This document shows, piece by piece, positions 32,742 to 42,179 of a stretch of 48,140 bases of DNA. Source of the DNA: Bacteroidia bacterium (GTDB lineage Bacteria; Bacteroidota; Bacteroidia; Flavobacteriales_D; JAUILH01); contig JAUILH010000013.1 in the NCBI GenBank assembly GCA_030433115.1, positions 1 through 48,140 of the forward strand. Reading direction: 5' to 3'. Under the pieces are notes generated by a model. That model saw nothing but the letters and a program-made list of their open reading frames with translations. It ran no database searches and was not told the DNA's origin. How positions within the stretch are numbered: position 1 is the first letter of the stretch; every line of letters starts with the position of its first letter. The translations under genes and the position numbers were made by a program.

Positions 32742-33853
32742 TACGTTTTAGTGAACCCTACATTACTGGCAAAGAAGAAACCTATTTGAAAGAGGTTTTT
32801 TTGTCTAAGAGATTCTCCGGGAACGGTGATTTTACAAAACGTTGTCAGAGCTTTCTGGAAGATACATTCTCTTTTAATAAAGTGTTATTGACTCAGTCAT
32901 GCACGGATGCACTTGAGATGAGCGCACTTTTATGCAATATCCAACCTGGAGATGAGGTAATTATGCCCAGTTATACGTTTGTGTCTACAGCCAATGCCTT
33001 TGAGCTGAGAGGTGCACGAATTGTCTTCTGCGATTCCATGCAAACTCACCCCAACATGGATGTAAATTTGCTTGAAGAACTTATTACCAGTAAGACCAAA
33101 GCTGTGGTCTGTGTGCATTATGGAGGGGTTCCCTGCGATATGCAAAGTCTGTCGGAAATCTGCAAGAAACACGGTATTTATTTAATAGAGGACGCTGCTC
33201 AAGCTATTGGTGTCAAACATAAAGATGCTTATCTGGGAGCTTATGGAGATTTATCCTGTTTTTCCTTTCATGAAACGAAAAATATTGGATCCGGAGAAGG
33301 TGGTTGTTTGGTGATCAATAATGATCAATTCATAGATAGAAGTGAGATTATTTGGGAGAAAGGAACCAATCGTGCGGCGTTTTACAGACATGAGGTAGAC
33401 AAGTACGGCTGGGTGGATGTAGGCTCATCATTTTTACCTTCAGAGTTTACAGCCGCAATTTTATTGGCACAACTTGAAATGTATGAGCATATTAATAACA
33501 AACGAATGGGCCTTTGGAAACGATATGAGGAGAATCTGAATAAATTGGATGAGCTTAATCATGTTGCCAATAACTTGAATAATGCTCCCCATAACGCACA
33601 TGTGTTCTATGTGATGCTAAAGGGGGAAGACCAACGCAATGCCTTAATGGCTCATCTGAATCAGGAAGGGGTAAAAGCAGTGTTTCATTATCAAAGCTTG
33701 CACAAATCTGAAAAGTATCTTCAAACTCAAGAATATAAGACTTTACCGGCGTCAGAAAGGTTCGAATCCTGCTTGCTTAGATTGCCATTGCACGCCAATA
33801 TGACCCTCCATCAAGTGGATGTGATTTGTGAAAAAATTGCTCAATTTTTCTAA
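32732..33853 (+). CDS. wecE: dTDP-4-amino-4,6-dideoxygalactose transaminase-like (WecE/RffA)
   Basis: A 373-residue PLP aminotransferase of the DegT/DnrJ/EryC1/StrS family. The active-site lysine is Lys183 in CFSFHETKNIGSGEGG, the form that is specific to the WecE/RffA branch, which uses dTDP-4-keto-6-deoxyglucose and glutamate to make dTDP-Fuc4N. IEDAAQAIG carries the PLP-pyridine aspartate, and MPSYTFVSTANAFELRGARIVFCD is the preceding block. No rmlA/rmlB or acetyltransferase partner lies in the window. The product may be used unacetylated or be modified by enzymes elsewhere. It starts 10 bases inside the sulfotransferase gene. Confidence 0.9.
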   Translation: MEIIRFSEPYITGKEETYLKEVFLSKRFSGNGDFTKRCQSFLEDTFSFNKVLLTQSCTDALEMSALLCNIQPGDEVIMPSYTFVSTANAFELRGARIVFCDSMQTHPNMDVNLLEELITSKTKAVVCVHYGGVPCDMQSLSEICKKHGIYLIEDAAQAIGVKHKDAYLGAYGDLSCFSFHETKNIGSGEGGCLVINNDQFIDRSEIIWEKGTNRAAFYRHEVDKYGWVDVGSSFLPSEFTAAILLAQLEMYEHINNKRMGLWKRYEENLNKLDELNHVANNLNNAPHNAHVFYVMLKGEDQRNALMAHLNQEGVKAVFHYQSLHKSEKYLQTQEYKTLPASERFESCLLRLPLHANMTLHQVDVICEKIAQFF

Positions 33854-33854
33854 C

Positions 33855-35036
33855 ATGAGAGTGCTCATTGTTTTGGAAACACTCAGTGCTGGAGGAGCAG
33901 AAATTTTCGCCATGAATTGGGCAACGCAAGCCAATAAAGAAGGTGTAGAGACGGATATTTATTGCTTCCACAGGCGTTTGTCAAAACAGTCAACCATCGA
34001 AACTAATTTAATTGGAACCAAAACCAAATATGCCTTCAAGGGTGTTTTACTGGACAAATTGGTTTCCAAATTTGACAGTGCGTTGAGAAAAATTGGCCTT
34101 TCTAAGTCAATCAGGAACTATAAGATTAAACGAGACCTCAAACATTTGATGAAAGGCTATGATGTTGTACACAGTCACTTGTTACCTGCTGATTGGATGG
34201 TTTCGACGGTTGATCGTCCTCAGAGATGTCTGCATTTCACTACCATTCATGGCGATTATTTGAGGCATCACTCAACGCCCGAAAACGAACGAAAGATAGA
34301 TGGATTGGAAGGTAAATTTCGAGACATTTGGGATTCACTGAATGGGATGGTATGCATCACTGATCATCAAATCGTTTTTTTTAATCAGGAGTTAAAAGTT
34401 GATGTGCCTTTAAGAAAAATCTATAATGGCTTTTCCAAGAAGACTGCCAACCACCTTAAATCAGATGATGTTTTCAAGATTGGAATGGTGAGTAGGGGAA
34501 TCAAAGAAAAGGGCTGGAAACAAGCGTGTGAGGCATTTGTTTTGGCAGAGATACCCAATTCCGAGTTGCTTTTGATTGGAGAAAGTGACTATCTGTTAGA
34601 ATTAAAAGATGCATACCGCACTACTCCCGAAATCAAGTTTTTAGGCTACCAGGCAGAGCCTCAGAAGTTAATAGGTGCTTTCGATTTGGGCTTACTTCCA
34701 AGCTACTACGGAAGTGAAAGTTTGCCCACCGTCGTCATAGAATATTTGAATGCCGGAGTTCCTGTGATTGCAACAAAAATTGGAGAAGTCCGCAATATGT
34801 TGACTACAGATTCGGGACTCGCTGGAGCCATCATTGAATTGGAAAACGGTGTTTGCCCTCCTGAAAAGCTGAGTGAACAAATGAGGATGTTTTGGTCTAA
34901 CCAAAGTATGTTCATTCAGCTGAAAGAAAATGCCCGCTTGGCCTCCCAAAAATTTGGTGTGGAACAATGCGTAACGAACTATCTTGAATTTTATAAGGAT
35001 TGTTCTACTTTTACTACTCGCAATGAGACGGCTTAA
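33855..35036 (+). CDS. Group 1 (GT4) glycosyltransferase
   Basis: A 393-residue GT-B enzyme. The N-terminus MRVLIVLETLSAGGAEIFAMNWA is the standard GT4 acceptor-side opening with the glycine loop. The C-terminal half has FKIGMVSRGIKEKGWKQACEAF, LLLIGESDYL, and a terminal donor motif SYYGSESLPTVVIEYLNAGVPVIATKIGEVR with both conserved glutamates. I use the ATG at 33855, one base after the wecE stop; the upstream frame start at 33828 would overlap wecE needlessly. The 3' end overlaps the FkbM gene by 14 bases. Sugar specificity unknown. Confidence 0.88.
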   Translation: MRVLIVLETLSAGGAEIFAMNWATQANKEGVETDIYCFHRRLSKQSTIETNLIGTKTKYAFKGVLLDKLVSKFDSALRKIGLSKSIRNYKIKRDLKHLMKGYDVVHSHLLPADWMVSTVDRPQRCLHFTTIHGDYLRHHSTPENERKIDGLEGKFRDIWDSLNGMVCITDHQIVFFNQELKVDVPLRKIYNGFSKKTANHLKSDDVFKIGMVSRGIKEKGWKQACEAFVLAEIPNSELLLIGESDYLLELKDAYRTTPEIKFLGYQAEPQKLIGAFDLGLLPSYYGSESLPTVVIEYLNAGVPVIATKIGEVRNMLTTDSGLAGAIIELENGVCPPEKLSEQMRMFWSNQSMFIQLKENARLASQKFGVEQCVTNYLEFYKDCSTFTTRNETA

Positions 35037-35775
35037 AAACAAAATCCTTATTTGGTTTCGGTGTGTTAGAAAGTTTGGCTTCTATCAGGGGAGTAAGATT
35101 TTTTTTCAGCTATTTGGGAGCAAAGGATCCATTCGATCCTCAAAATTGCCCGGTGAATTAAACTTTAGGCCTAAAAATTCAGAGGATATTTACACCTTCC
35201 AGGAACTCTTTTTGGCAGAGCAATATCAGTTTGATTTTCCTGTAGAGATTAAAACAATTGTAGATGCGGGTGCCAATATTGGCTATGCCTCTGTTTACTT
35301 ATCGGCAAAATATCCAAATGCCAATATCATTGCGCTTGAACCAGATGCTGAGAACTTTGCTTTGCTCGAGAAAAATACAATTGGATTGAAAAACGTAACG
35401 TGCATTAATAAGGCCTTATGGAATGATGAGATGGGGATTCAAATAATGAATCAAGAGTCTGGAAACAGGGGCTACATGGTTGAGAAATCGCAGTCCGACC
35501 AAATCATTGAATCGACTACGGTTGAAGCGCTGATGTCTCTGTATGGTTGGAATACAATAGATTTATTTAAAATTGATATCGAAGGAGCCGAACAAGAAGT
35601 GTTTGAGCATGGTGCCGATAAATGGCTCAATAAAACCAATGCCATGTTTATAGAGTTGCACGACCGCATGAAGCCGCATTCTTCAAAACCTGTTTTTAAG
35701 GCCGTATCAAATCATGATTTTTTGTTTGATATGAAGGGAGAGAATTTAGTGTTCTACAAAACGAATAAAGCATGA
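35023..35775 (+). CDS. FkbM-family methyltransferase
   Basis: A 250-residue SAM-dependent O-methyltransferase. The SAM-binding region IVDAGANIGYASVYLSAKYP is followed by IIALEPDAENFALLEKN, and FKIDIEGAEQEVFEHG is the FkbM hallmark. In glycan loci such enzymes methylate sugar hydroxyls. The basic N-terminus (MRRLKNKILIWFRCVRKFG) may hold the protein to the membrane. The ATG at 35023 lies 14 bases inside the preceding gene; the next gene starts in an ATGA overlap. Target is unknown, and terminal methylation that caps chain growth is one option. Confidence 0.88.
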   Translation: MRRLKNKILIWFRCVRKFGFYQGSKIFFQLFGSKGSIRSSKLPGELNFRPKNSEDIYTFQELFLAEQYQFDFPVEIKTIVDAGANIGYASVYLSAKYPNANIIALEPDAENFALLEKNTIGLKNVTCINKALWNDEMGIQIMNQESGNRGYMVEKSQSDQIIESTTVEALMSLYGWNTIDLFKIDIEGAEQEVFEHGADKWLNKTNAMFIELHDRMKPHSSKPVFKAVSNHDFLFDMKGENLVFYKTNKA

Positions 35776-36743
35776 TATATTTAGTAACTGGGGTAGCAGG
35801 TTTTATTGGAGCTCGGACAGCACAGATGCTGATGGATCGTGGCGAAACCGTTGTCGGTATTGATAATGTCAACGATTATTATGATGTCAAACTCAAAGAA
35901 CTCCGACTGAATTATCTTAAGAAGAATGCACATTTTAGTTTTGAGGAACTGGATATAGAAAACGCAAGTGCCTTAAGTCAATTATTCGGCAAGTACCAGT
36001 TCAAAGCCATTTTTAACCTGGCGGGTAGAGCAGGGGTGAGAGCCAGTTTAAATCTACCCGTTGAATACCTGGATACGAATACCAGAGGTACCATTAATTT
36101 GCTAGAACTTTGTCAAAAACATGGCATTGAGAATTTTGTTACGGCTTCTTCTTCTTCAGTCTATTCAAATGTAGAAACACCTTTTAAAGAAGATCAAAAA
36201 GTAGATGCCCCAATATCTCCCTATGCCGCTAGTAAAAGAGCCGCTGAGTTAATGGCTCATACTTACACTTTTCAATATGGACTCAATGTGAGTGCCTTGA
36301 GATTTTTTACCGTTTACGGACCGTTTGGTCGACCAGATATGAGTGTGTTGAGGTTTATTCGATGGATAGACAAGCAGGAACCCATTCAACTATTTGGAAC
36401 CGGAAAACAGGCAAGAGATTTTACGTACATAGACGATATTGTTGAAGGAATTCTTGCAGCCGAGGAGAAAAACAAGGGCTTTGAGGTTTACAATTTAGGG
36501 GGAGGTAACAATCCTATTTCCATGCTCCAACTCATCAAGGAGATTGGTACACAGCTAGATCAGGAACCCATTATAAATTTTTTACCAAGTCATAATGCGG
36601 ATGTGGAAGTTACCTGGGCGGACATTGATAAGGCAAAAAAACATTTGGGCTGGTCTCCTAAAGTGAGCCTAACCGATGGTATTTCTGAAACCATCAGTTG
36701 GTATCGGAAACATAAAGATGACTTGAATAAGATTCAATTTTAA
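35772..36743 (+). CDS. NAD-dependent sugar epimerase, UDP-glucuronate 4-epimerase-like
   Basis: A 323-residue short-chain dehydrogenase-type epimerase. The NAD loop is GVAGFIG (residues 7-13), with IDNVNDYYDVKLKELRL just after, a phrase typical of UDP-glucuronate 4-epimerases. The catalytic pair is Tyr151/Lys155 in SPYAASKRAAE, and FFTVYGPFGRPDM (178-190) is again typical of that group. It would turn UDP-glucuronate into UDP-galacturonate. A UDP-glucose dehydrogenase is not in the window. It overlaps the FkbM gene by ATGA, and the next gene's GTG follows its stop directly. Specificity is inferred from motifs; a related 4-epimerase is possible. Confidence 0.82.
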   Translation: MIYLVTGVAGFIGARTAQMLMDRGETVVGIDNVNDYYDVKLKELRLNYLKKNAHFSFEELDIENASALSQLFGKYQFKAIFNLAGRAGVRASLNLPVEYLDTNTRGTINLLELCQKHGIENFVTASSSSVYSNVETPFKEDQKVDAPISPYAASKRAAELMAHTYTFQYGLNVSALRFFTVYGPFGRPDMSVLRFIRWIDKQEPIQLFGTGKQARDFTYIDDIVEGILAAEEKNKGFEVYNLGGGNNPISMLQLIKEIGTQLDQEPIINFLPSHNADVEVTWADIDKAKKHLGWSPKVSLTDGISETISWYRKHKDDLNKIQF

Positions 36744-37922
36744 GTGAAGATTTTATTGTTGATACCAGAGCTGGGAAAAGGTGGCGCTCAACGTTCACTT
36801 TCAAAACTAGCCATGGCTTTGAGTGAACAGCATGAGGTACATGTACTGACTTTTCACAGCAACTACGAGCAAACCTATGAGCTACCGGTTGCCCCTCAAT
36901 CATTGGGTCAGTTGCAAAGTTCCACTCTGGCAAAGTTAACAGAGTGGAGAAGGCGATTGAAGAGGCTGAAAACTTTCAAGCAAGAACACAAAATAGACGT
37001 GAGCATCAGCTTTTTAGAAGGTGCCAATTACTTAAATGCCTTGTCAGGAAAAGGGCACAAAACCATATTGAGTGTTAGAGGGTCCAAGCAGTTCGACCAC
37101 AAAATATCAGGTTTTTCAGGGTGGATTAGAAAAAAAATCTTGATTCCCAGATGGTTCAACAAAGCCAACAAAATTGTTTGCGTGTCAGACGGCATTGCCG
37201 ATGAGATGGCGCATTTTTTTAAGATCAGAAAAGATAAATTAAGTGTTGTCAAGAATTTCTACAATGTCAAACAGATTCAGGCAGATGCTGCCCAAAAAGT
37301 AGATGCTCAGTATGAGGACGTTTTCTCGAAGACCTGTATCGTCTTTTCAGGCAGACTGGATATTCAAAAGGAACCGCTTGGTTTGTTAAATGCTTTTGCT
37401 TTATTGAAGAAAGAAAGGGATGTGAGATTGCTTATGCTCGGGGACGGTGTGTTGAGTGAATCAATAAAAAGCAAGAGTCAGATTTTGGGCTTGACGTGTG
37501 GTGTTGAACCAAACAATGATGTGGTTCTGTTGGGCTATCAAACCAATCCTTTTGCTTTTATTTCCACAGGTCAGTTATTTGTTCTGTCGAGTTCCTGGGA
37601 AGGATTTCCCAATGCCCTGGCAGAGGCAATTTTATGTGAAACGCCAGTTATAAGTACCGATTGTCCCACTGGTCCCCGAGAGATTTTAGAAGCTGATATC
37701 AAAGGATTTGACACTATTCGCAAACCCTTGTCAACTAAAAAAGGCACTTTGATGCCCTTGTTGAATACCGGAAATTCTGAGGTGTATGCTCTTTGGGCCA
37801 GGGAAATGGCAGCATCACTTGATAGAGATACTAGTGAAGAGGTGGGTCAAGCTTTTAAGTACATATCTACATTTACTCATGACAGGATCATGTCGCAGTG
37901 GGAAAACGAGATCGCATCATGA
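36744..37922 (+). CDS. Group 1 (GT4) glycosyltransferase
   Basis: A 392-residue GT-B enzyme. It opens MKILLLIPELGKGGAQRSLSKLA, the GT4 pattern with the conserved glycine pair. The donor domain has IVFSGRLDIQKEPLGLLNAFALL, LLMLGDGVL, and VLSSSWEGFPNALAEAILCETPVISTDCPTGPREIL, with the two glutamates of the E-X7-E motif. This set of motifs resembles GalNAc/GlcNAc-adding GT4 members, but specificity cannot be read reliably. It starts with GTG directly after the epimerase stop codon and overlaps the next gene by ATGA. Confidence 0.88.
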   Translation: MKILLLIPELGKGGAQRSLSKLAMALSEQHEVHVLTFHSNYEQTYELPVAPQSLGQLQSSTLAKLTEWRRRLKRLKTFKQEHKIDVSISFLEGANYLNALSGKGHKTILSVRGSKQFDHKISGFSGWIRKKILIPRWFNKANKIVCVSDGIADEMAHFFKIRKDKLSVVKNFYNVKQIQADAAQKVDAQYEDVFSKTCIVFSGRLDIQKEPLGLLNAFALLKKERDVRLLMLGDGVLSESIKSKSQILGLTCGVEPNNDVVLLGYQTNPFAFISTGQLFVLSSSWEGFPNALAEAILCETPVISTDCPTGPREILEADIKGFDTIRKPLSTKKGTLMPLLNTGNSEVYALWAREMAASLDRDTSEEVGQAFKYISTFTHDRIMSQWENEIAS

Positions 37923-39025
37923 GGAAAATACTGGTCATATTAAACTCAAAAGACATCACAGGCGCATATTTGTCAATTATGAAGACGTGTCAAGATCTTC
38001 AAACACAATTTGAGTTCCATTTTGCCTTGCCAGTGGAGTCCAATTTGTTCGGATTAGTTGAAAATGAAGGATTCAAAACAGTACCTTATGATCCGATATA
38101 TTTGAGCAAATCATTGGAGAATTTGAAGTATCTGCCAAGACTCAGGAAGGATGCTCAAAATCTTTTGACATATATGCGATCTAATGACATTGATTTGGTG
38201 CACGTGAACGACATCTACAATCAAGTTGGTCAACGGATCAAAAAAGAGGCTCCGGATACTAAATTAGTTCAGCATGTTCGACTTAAAAAGGACTCTTATA
38301 TCAAACTTTTGTATCCATATTTCGCAAAAAAAGCGTTGAAACGTGCGGATGCTGTTATAGCGGTTTCAAAATCCGTTCAAGATGATTTGCCTCAATCGGA
38401 AAAGGTATATTGCATATATAATTCAATTGCATCTACTCAGTTGCATCCTGAATATAAAATCAGGGAAGGAGAAGGGATTGTGATCTCCTATTTTGGCAGA
38501 TTGATGCCGGGCAAGGGACAAAAAATGATGCTTGAAGCATTTAATCAGGCTTATCAAAAGAATCCAAATATCAAACTTCAGTTTGTCGGAGGATTGCCAG
38601 AAGATTTAGAATTTGGGAGAGACCTGATGGCATGGTCTCAGACCAATGATTTAGAAAAAGTGGTGAGTTTTCATGACTTTACAGAAGATGTGGAAGGCTT
38701 AATGAAGGGATCAGATTTAGTTGTCAACTTCTCAGTATCAGAATCCTTCTCAAGAGTTTGTTTGGAAGCACTCATGTACGGAGTGCCTTTAATTTCATCT
38801 GATTGTGGAGGTCCTGCAGAATTGTTCGAACACAACAAATCCGGCATCTTGGTCCCGAATAAGGATGTCAATCGTTTGTCGGAAGCTGTTTTAAGATTAT
38901 CAGATGATTCAGACCTCAGAAAACGATTTTCAGAAGCAGGTAAAAAGTACGTTCACGAAAAATTTTCACGAGAAAACACCAGTGAAAAGCTAGCTTTGTT
39001 GTATAAAAAACTTTTAAAGACATGA
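37919..39025 (+). CDS. Group 1 (GT4) glycosyltransferase
   Basis: A 368-residue GT-B enzyme. The N-terminus [23 protein letters not shown] has the acceptor-side loop. The donor half includes [35 protein letters not shown], and [35 protein letters not shown] with both conserved glutamates. The start is the ATG at 37919, in ATGA overlap with the preceding gene. It ends in an ATGA overlap with rdgB, closing the glycan part of the operon. Sugar specificity unknown. Confidence 0.88.
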   Translation: MRKILVILNSKDITGAYLSIMKTCQDLQTQFEFHFALPVESNLFGLVENEGFKTVPYDPIYLSKSLENLKYLPRLRKDAQNLLTYMRSNDIDLVHVNDIYNQVGQRIKKEAPDTKLVQHVRLKKDSYIKLLYPYFAKKALKRADAVIAVSKSVQDDLPQSEKVYCIYNSIASTQLHPEYKIREGEGIVISYFGRLMPGKGQKMMLEAFNQAYQKNPNIKLQFVGGLPEDLEFGRDLMAWSQTNDLEKVVSFHDFTEDVEGLMKGSDLVVNFSVSESFSRVCLEALMYGVPLISSDCGGPAELFEHNKSGILVPNKDVNRLSEAVLRLSDDSDLRKRFSEAGKKYVHEKFSRENTSEKLALLYKKLLKT

Positions 39026-39603
39026 CGATTGTATTCGCTACGAACAATCCCAATAAATTAAGTGAGATTAGACAGTTATTGGGCGATGAATTCGAGATTT
39101 TAAGCTTGGCCGATATTGATTTGGAAGGAGACATTCCTGAAGATCATGAGACATTGGAGGAGAACGCCATTCAAAAGGCAGAATACATTTTTAGTAAGTG
39201 CGAATTACCATGTTTTGCAGATGATACTGGATTAGAAATTGAGGCTCTGGATGGTCGTCCAGGTGTATATTCTGCCAGGTATGCGGGGGAAGATTGTTTG
39301 GCAGAGAATAACATGGCTAAGGTGTTGGAGGAAATGTCTGATGTACATAATAGAAAAGCCGCCTTTAGGACGGTAATAGCTCTAATAATGAACGGAGAAA
39401 TCATGACTTTTGAAGGGAAAATAGACGGTGAAATTACTCGAGAGAAAAGAGGTTTATACGGGTTTGGTTACGACCCCATCTTTCAACCCGATGGGCATCC
39501 GGTTACTTTTGCCGAAATGTGGGTTGAACAGAAGAATGAACTATCTCATAGAGGCAGGGCCGTGAAGAAACTGGTTGAATTTTTAAAAGAGAACCTAAAC
39601 TAA
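39022..39603 (+). CDS. rdgB: XTP/dITP pyrophosphatase
   Basis: RdgB (Ham1 family) hydrolyses dITP, XTP and ITP to monophosphates and so keeps deaminated purines out of DNA and RNA. The 193 residues show the family start [45 protein letters not shown] with the metal ligands, and the C-terminal [10 protein letters not shown] ... [11 protein letters not shown]. It is the last gene of the run that starts at rlmH. Its stop overlaps by four bases the stop of the convergent histidine kinase gene. Confidence 0.97.
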   Translation: MTIVFATNNPNKLSEIRQLLGDEFEILSLADIDLEGDIPEDHETLEENAIQKAEYIFSKCELPCFADDTGLEIEALDGRPGVYSARYAGEDCLAENNMAKVLEEMSDVHNRKAAFRTVIALIMNGEIMTFEGKIDGEITREKRGLYGFGYDPIFQPDGHPVTFAEMWVEQKNELSHRGRAVKKLVEFLKENLN

Positions 39604-41696
39604 CTCACTTTTTTATTCGCCTTCAGGGAGTGAATAGATGCCCATATCTCTATTTTGGTGCCTTGTCCTGATCGAGCGCTTACGGATAGCTTTCCTTCCA
39701 GGTGATTCACGCGTTCTTGAATTCCCTTTAGACCAAAACCACCTTGTTTTGTATGTTGTATCTTTTCGGGATCGAATCCCACGCCATCGTCCTGAATTAA
39801 AACAAAGAGTTCGCCTGTGTCTTTGAGCCTTAAGTTGATCGTGACTGAGCTGCATTGAGCATATTTGGCAATGTTGTTGACAGCTTCTTGTACAATGCGA
39901 TAGATACTGACTTCTCTTTCAGAACTGAGCATGTTGTCAATCGAATCTATATTTGAATCAACACTAACTTCAGTATGTTCAAAGGTTTCATCGATCAAGA
40001 CTTCAATGGCACCTTTCAATCCGAGTTTATCCAACTGCTGAGGCCTAAGTGCTTCCGATACATCTCGAACTTCCTGAATGGCTGCTCCAACAGAGGCAAT
40101 GATACTCGTCTCAGTCCAGTTCGCACCTTGCAAAGAATTCTTTATAATAGACAAACGTTGACCAAGTCCATCATGTAAATCATGAGCTATGCTCTTTCTT
40201 TCCTCCTCTTGCCAATACACCAGCTCCCTGGCCATTTTTACTCTCATCTCCTTTTCCCTCATAATTGCTTCACTCCTTCGCTTTAGGCGCATTCCAATGG
40301 CAATGGTTGTAATCAGTCCCGCAATTAGGGAGAGAATAATGATCCAGTTCATCAATTGAGCGCGTTCATTTTCCTTTTCCAATACTTCTCGTTTAACGGA
40401 TAAAGTGTTTTCTTTTAATTGAGCTTCTTTTAGAGCTGTTTTTTGAGCTTCTATCAAACGTTCCTTTTCATATCTGTATTTTTCTTCCTGTCGAATGGCG
40501 GCTTTGTCATTTTCCATATTTTCTGTGGAATCGCGCATGGAGATATATACCTGATACATGTCATAGGCATCTTTATGCTTGCCTTGTTGATCGAAAATCA
40601 GGTGTAAAATTCGACTAGAATTACTAATGATGAATGGACTGCCTAATTCCCGCCCTCCTTCAAGCGACTCATATGCCATGGCAGTAGCGGAATCAATCAT
40701 TCCCAATTCAAAATAACATTCTGCCAGGAAAGAAGTGTTTTGGTATTGCGCAAACTGATCTCCGGTTTGTTCGAAGAGACGTCTTGAGGAGTGATAGGCA
40801 GGCAGGGCTTTTTCACAATCATTGAGATCGGAGTGGATGCTTGCATAAAGTTCAATTGACCGCGCTTGAAGGTGCAGGATATCTTGAGGCTTGCTGATGT
40901 TAAGAGAAGAATCAAGGTAGGTTCTGGAAGACGTATAATCTTTCATTCTGTAGTAGATAGTCCCCAGCTGATGATAAGTCATGGCCGTTAAATAAGAGTC
41001 GTCTTCTTGTTGAGCGAGTTTCAGTGCTCGCATCCCATAGGTCAGCGCCTCATCAAAATGATCCTGTGTAAGTGTTACCTGAGCTAAATCGTTCAAGCTG
41101 TATATAATGCCTTCAGTTTTGCCAATTTTTTCTGCAATTTCAAGTGAGGACATAAAGTAATCCAAAGACTTTTGAATTTGCGATCGACTCAGCGCAATGC
41201 TACCTAAATTTCCATACACCGTATTGGCACCACCCTCATGTCCAACCTGTTTAAAGAGCCTTAGGGCGGCCAGATTTTCTGTTTCAGCTTGGTCAAATTC
41301 ACCAGTGCGCATGAATAGAACGCCTAAAGCCACTCTTGTTTTGCCAATATAAAGTCTATCCTTTTGCCTATCATCGATCTCACATGCTTTTCTATAGTGC
41401 GTTTCAGATTGTTCAGTTTGTCCGGAAGACAAGGCCAGGTTTCCTCTTAAATACCATGATCGAGCTATCCATCTATTGGACTGAATCGATTTTGCAAATG
41501 CCTGTAATTGATCAATGCTTGCTTTACATGAGTCAGGGTTGAGGTAGGTCAATTCCCATACCATGTCGTCCAGAGCTTGCAGTCGGACAGTGTCTTCTTG
41601 AGATTGGTCTAACCATATTCTGTGAAGGCTGTCCAGTTCTTGTCCTTTTAAAAAAGTAGTGACTAGATACAACAATATGGTCAGTGCAAACTTCAT
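39600..41696 (-). CDS. TPR-containing sensor histidine kinase, HisKA_3 type
   Basis: A 698-residue protein: signal peptide (about residues 1-18), six or more tetratricopeptide repeats (about 70-380, for example [22 protein letters not shown]), a charged coiled coil (about 390-445), one membrane helix (449-471), a HisKA_3 dimerisation domain with the phosphoacceptor His508 in [10 protein letters not shown], and an HATPase domain ([32 protein letters not shown]). TPRs lie outside the membrane. HisKA_3 kinases normally pass phosphate to a NarL/LuxR response regulator; none lies next to it in this window, so it is an orphan here. It follows a TerB-like gene by 23 bases on the same strand. Confidence 0.9.
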   Translation of the reverse strand: MKFALTILLYLVTTFLKGQELDSLHRIWLDQSQEDTVRLQALDDMVWELTYLNPDSCKASIDQLQAFAKSIQSNRWIARSWYLRGNLALSSGQTEQSETHYRKACEIDDRQKDRLYIGKTRVALGVLFMRTGEFDQAETENLAALRLFKQVGHEGGANTVYGNLGSIALSRSQIQKSLDYFMSSLEIAEKIGKTEGIIYSLNDLAQVTLTQDHFDEALTYGMRALKLAQQEDDSYLTAMTYHQLGTIYYRMKDYTSSRTYLDSSLNISKPQDILHLQARSIELYASIHSDLNDCEKALPAYHSSRRLFEQTGDQFAQYQNTSFLAECYFELGMIDSATAMAYESLEGGRELGSPFIISNSSRILHLIFDQQGKHKDAYDMYQVYISMRDSTENMENDKAAIRQEEKYRYEKERLIEAQKTALKEAQLKENTLSVKREVLEKENERAQLMNWIIILSLIAGLITTIAIGMRLKRRSEAIMREKEMRVKMARELVYWQEEERKSIAHDLHDGLGQRLSIIKNSLQGANWTETSIIASVGAAIQEVRDVSEALRPQQLDKLGLKGAIEVLIDETFEHTEVSVDSNIDSIDNMLSSEREVSIYRIVQEAVNNIAKYAQCSSVTINLRLKDTGELFVLIQDDGVGFDPEKIQHTKQGGFGLKGIQERVNHLEGKLSVSARSGQGTKIEIWASIHSLKANKKVS

Positions 41697-41719
41697 CTTA
41701 TCGAATGCCCTTATACTGG

Positions 41720-42142
41720 TCAGTTAACATATTTCAACAGAACTTTTCTGATCGCATCAGGATCATTGCTGCTGTGGATGTCATTTTTAAATACTTGAAT
41801 CAGATCTTCTGTCAAATCATGTCTTAAACCAAGAGTCAAACCTATTTTTTTTGCACACAATTCCTCTTCAGAACTTGCATGACTGTCCATATTCATCATA
41901 GAAAGTGCATGAAAAAAGAATTGCATGCGTTCGTGCTCATTGCTGGGTTTAATTTGAATATGGGATTCGGGATTGCGCCAGATTTTCTCAAAATCAGACA
42001 TTTGGAGATCCATTTTTTGGGCAGTATCCCTTAAAAAGTTTAGCTCAAAATCGTGAATTGCTTCATCAGCCTTTGCCATCATGCTCAATATGGCTACCAA
42101 TGTAAATTTTCTCTTCTGTATATTCTCGTAGCTCTGTTCCAT
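41720..42142 (-). CDS. TerB-like helical protein
   Basis: A 140-residue all-helical protein. KRKFTLVAILSMMAKADEAIHDFELNFLRDTAQKM has the TerB-family pattern of an A-[DK]-[GE]-x-[IV] segment followed by a Glu. This family includes tellurite resistance protein TerB and the N-terminal part of DjlA; some members bind metal. No other ter genes are nearby, so tellurite resistance is not implied. I chose the ATG at 42142 instead of the TTG at 42148. It is divergent from map and precedes the histidine kinase gene on the same strand, so the two are probably co-transcribed. Confidence 0.65.
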   Translation of the reverse strand: MEQSYENIQKRKFTLVAILSMMAKADEAIHDFELNFLRDTAQKMDLQMSDFEKIWRNPESHIQIKPSNEHERMQFFFHALSMMNMDSHASSEEELCAKKIGLTLGLRHDLTEDLIQVFKNDIHSSNDPDAIRKVLLKYVN

Positions 42143-42152
42143 CTCCAAGTAT

Positions 42153-42160
42153 TATCTTTG
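42153..42160 (+). promoter_or_regulatory. Bacteroidetes -7 box for map
   Basis: TATCTTTG, identical to the rpmH and tgt boxes, followed by CAC as at rpmH. It ends 19 bases before the map ATG, so the leader would be about 12-15 bases. The -33 region has no exact TTG. Confidence 0.55.
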
Positions 42161-42179
42161 CACTTTAAATCTAGTTAAA

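Noticed and set aside
34984..35022. Longer FkbM start reaching 39 bases further into the GT4 gene
   Set aside because: The ATG at 35023 gives a normal N-terminus and a 14-base overlap; the upstream codons would add an unneeded hydrophobic segment and a larger overlap.
34692..35042. Minus-strand ORF of 116 codons across the GT4/FkbM junction
   Set aside because: Antisense to two well-supported overlapping genes; no family likeness.
41720..42142. Tellurite resistance operon
   Set aside because: Only a TerB-like fold is present; no terA, terC, terD or terZ genes are nearby.
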